The notes under the pieces are model-generated. The model ran no database searches and was not told where the DNA came from. It saw only the letters and a list, made by a program, of their open reading frames with translations. Source: Salipaludibacillus sp. LMS25 (GTDB lineage Bacteria; Bacillota; Bacilli; Bacillales; Salisediminibacteriaceae). From it: a DNA stretch of 64,000 nucleotides. The DNA is taken from assembly GCF_024362805.1 (NCBI RefSeq), contig NZ_CP093299.1, positions 372,001 to 436,000 on the forward strand, in the 5' to 3' direction. This document shows positions 63,109 through 64,000 of the stretch, in pieces. How positions within the stretch are numbered: the stretch's first letter is position 1; each line of letters opens with the position of its first letter. A program made the translations under genes and the position numbers.

Positions 63109-64000
63109 TTGAAGAAAAAGTTTACTTCAATGTTTGCGGTTTTACTAACAGGTACGCTCTTGCTAGCTGCTTGTGGAGATACAACCGGAAACAATGATAA
63201 CACTGCTGAAAATAATGCTAACGCTGGAACAGCTACTGATGTTGGAGGCCTTCAATTAGGAACAGGTAGTACTGGTGGTACTTACTATCCATTAGGCCAA
63301 GAAATGGCCACTGTCATTAATAACAATATTGATGTAGACGGCTTTGATTTAAGTGCTGTATCGTCCGGTGCCTCTGTTGATAATATCGTAAGGATTTTTC
63401 AAGGTGATATGGATTTAGGTATGACTGTTCACCTTCCTGCTCTAGATGCCTTAACTGGAGATGGAGAGTTTGAAGGGGTGGCAATTGATAATTTTGGTTT
63501 TATGGGCCATATTTATCCTGAAGTGATGCAAATTGCGACAACTGAAGGTTCTGGTATTGAATCAATTGCTGATCTTGAAGGAGCTTCTGTTGCTATTGGA
63601 CCGCCCGGAAGCGGAACCCAAGCAGCTGCTAAATTAATTTTAGAAGCTTACGGTTTAGAAGATGGGGATTACGAAGCTTATGAAGAAGGTTTTGGTGACG
63701 CAGCTGGTCGTATTCAAGATGGCACCCTCGATGCTTCTTTCGGCCTCTTAGGTTTACCTGATGGAAGTATTGAACAGATTGCTCTTCAACGTGATGTGAA
63801 ACTTATTCCACTCAGTGAAAAAGCTACTTCATACATTGAAGAAAATAGCGGTTATGAAGCATTCACCATTCCTGCTGATTCCTACGATTTCCTTGAAGAG
63901 GATATTCAAGCGATTACTGCTTATGCCATATTAGTTGGCTCTCTTGATTCAATCGATGACGATTTAGGCTATGAAATCACCAAAACTCTTTTTGAAAATA
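63109..64000 (+). CDS. TAXI-family TRAP transporter binding protein (partial)
   Basis: The first 297 residues of a secreted solute-binding lipoprotein run off the window. It has a signal peptide with lipobox LLAAC (Cys about 20), an Asn/Thr-rich linker and the TAXI core LQLGTGSTGGTYYPLGQEMA and IGPPGSGTQAAAKLIL. TAXI proteins feed C4-dicarboxylates or similar acids to a DctM-type TRAP permease, probably encoded downstream. The start is TTG 63109, about 8 bases after AAGGGGG. Confidence 0.9.
   Translation, partial: MKKKFTSMFAVLLTGTLLLAACGDTTGNNDNTAENNANAGTATDVGGLQLGTGSTGGTYYPLGQEMATVINNNIDVDGFDLSAVSSGASVDNIVRIFQGDMDLGMTVHLPALDALTGDGEFEGVAIDNFGFMGHIYPEVMQIATTEGSGIESIADLEGASVAIGPPGSGTQAAAKLILEAYGLEDGDYEAYEEGFGDAAGRIQDGTLDASFGLLGLPDGSIEQIALQRDVKLIPLSEKATSYIEENSGYEAFTIPADSYDFLEEDIQAITAYAILVGSLDSIDDDLGYEITKTLFEN

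Overview
The window looks like chromosomal DNA of a low-GC Bacillaceae bacterium, most likely from the alkaliphilic or halo-alkaliphilic Bacillus/Salipaludibacillus group. This rests on B. subtilis-like gene content and neighbourhoods (trpS, yjbA, yjaZ, fabF-fabH, med, yjzC; narK/fnr/ywiC-type genes; ywpJ-ywqA-like genes), Gram-positive Shine-Dalgarno sequences, T-box, FapR and CcpA-type sites, and a secreted cyclodextrin glucanotransferase of the alkaliphile type. The genus is an inference.

Layout. 1-5.2 kb: an HD-domain gene, a cation exchanger behind a yybP-ykoY (Mn2+) riboswitch, a TlpA-like thioredoxin, and trpS behind a T-box leader. 5.2-13.1 kb: yjbA, a small membrane protein, yjaZ, an Fnr with a C-terminal Fe-S motif, and an ABC transporter plus LiaFSR-type three-component system. 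13.1-20 kb: fabF and fabH (FapR operator), med, small genes including yjzC, and ywiC. 20-28.1 kb: a second Fe-S Fnr and a six-gene operon for a cytoplasmic Nas/Nap-type molybdoenzyme with a ferredoxin, a Tat-signal Rieske protein, a b-type membrane subunit and a NarK transporter. The operon is driven by a promoter with tandem Fnr boxes. 28.46-30.11 kb: a complete insertion sequence with a 6-bp target duplication. 30.2-39.2 kb: a cyclodextrin/maltodextrin locus, with an extracellular CGTase, a MalEFG-type importer and a cytosolic cyclomaltodextrinase. A MalR-like LacI repressor lies 20 kb away at 58.4-59.4 kb. 39.8-44 kb: an IscA/HesB-like protein, a third Crp/Fnr paralogue, and molybdenum cofactor genes moaD, moaE, mobB and moeA that serve the molybdoenzyme. 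44.7-57.8 kb: Sco1/CtaG (cytochrome oxidase assembly), a HAD phosphatase, a GNAT enzyme, a NifU-like protein, an SNF2 helicase pair, a BsuPI lipoprotein, a YitT protein, small membrane proteins, a rhodanese and an AI-2E family permease. 59.6-64 kb: a decayed LXG-toxin remnant, an AraC regulator, a MATE exporter and the start of a TAXI-type TRAP binding protein that runs off the window.

The most unusual content is between the genes. At least four families of interspersed repeats occupy most long intergenic gaps. Two of them (A, about 157 bp; B, about 110-160 bp) share one architecture: an identical left hairpin, a right hairpin whose sequence differs but whose pairing is kept, and a terminal ATAAA. 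Copies are nested (A inside B at 21.6-21.8 kb; B inside C at 18.5-18.8 kb), which shows that they moved. Several supply the stop codon or last residues of neighbouring genes. A six-unit array with an exact 21-bp period lies just upstream of the Fnr-controlled promoter. Two starch/cyclodextrin genes have intrinsic-terminator hairpins in their leaders. No tRNA, rRNA or CRISPR array was found.
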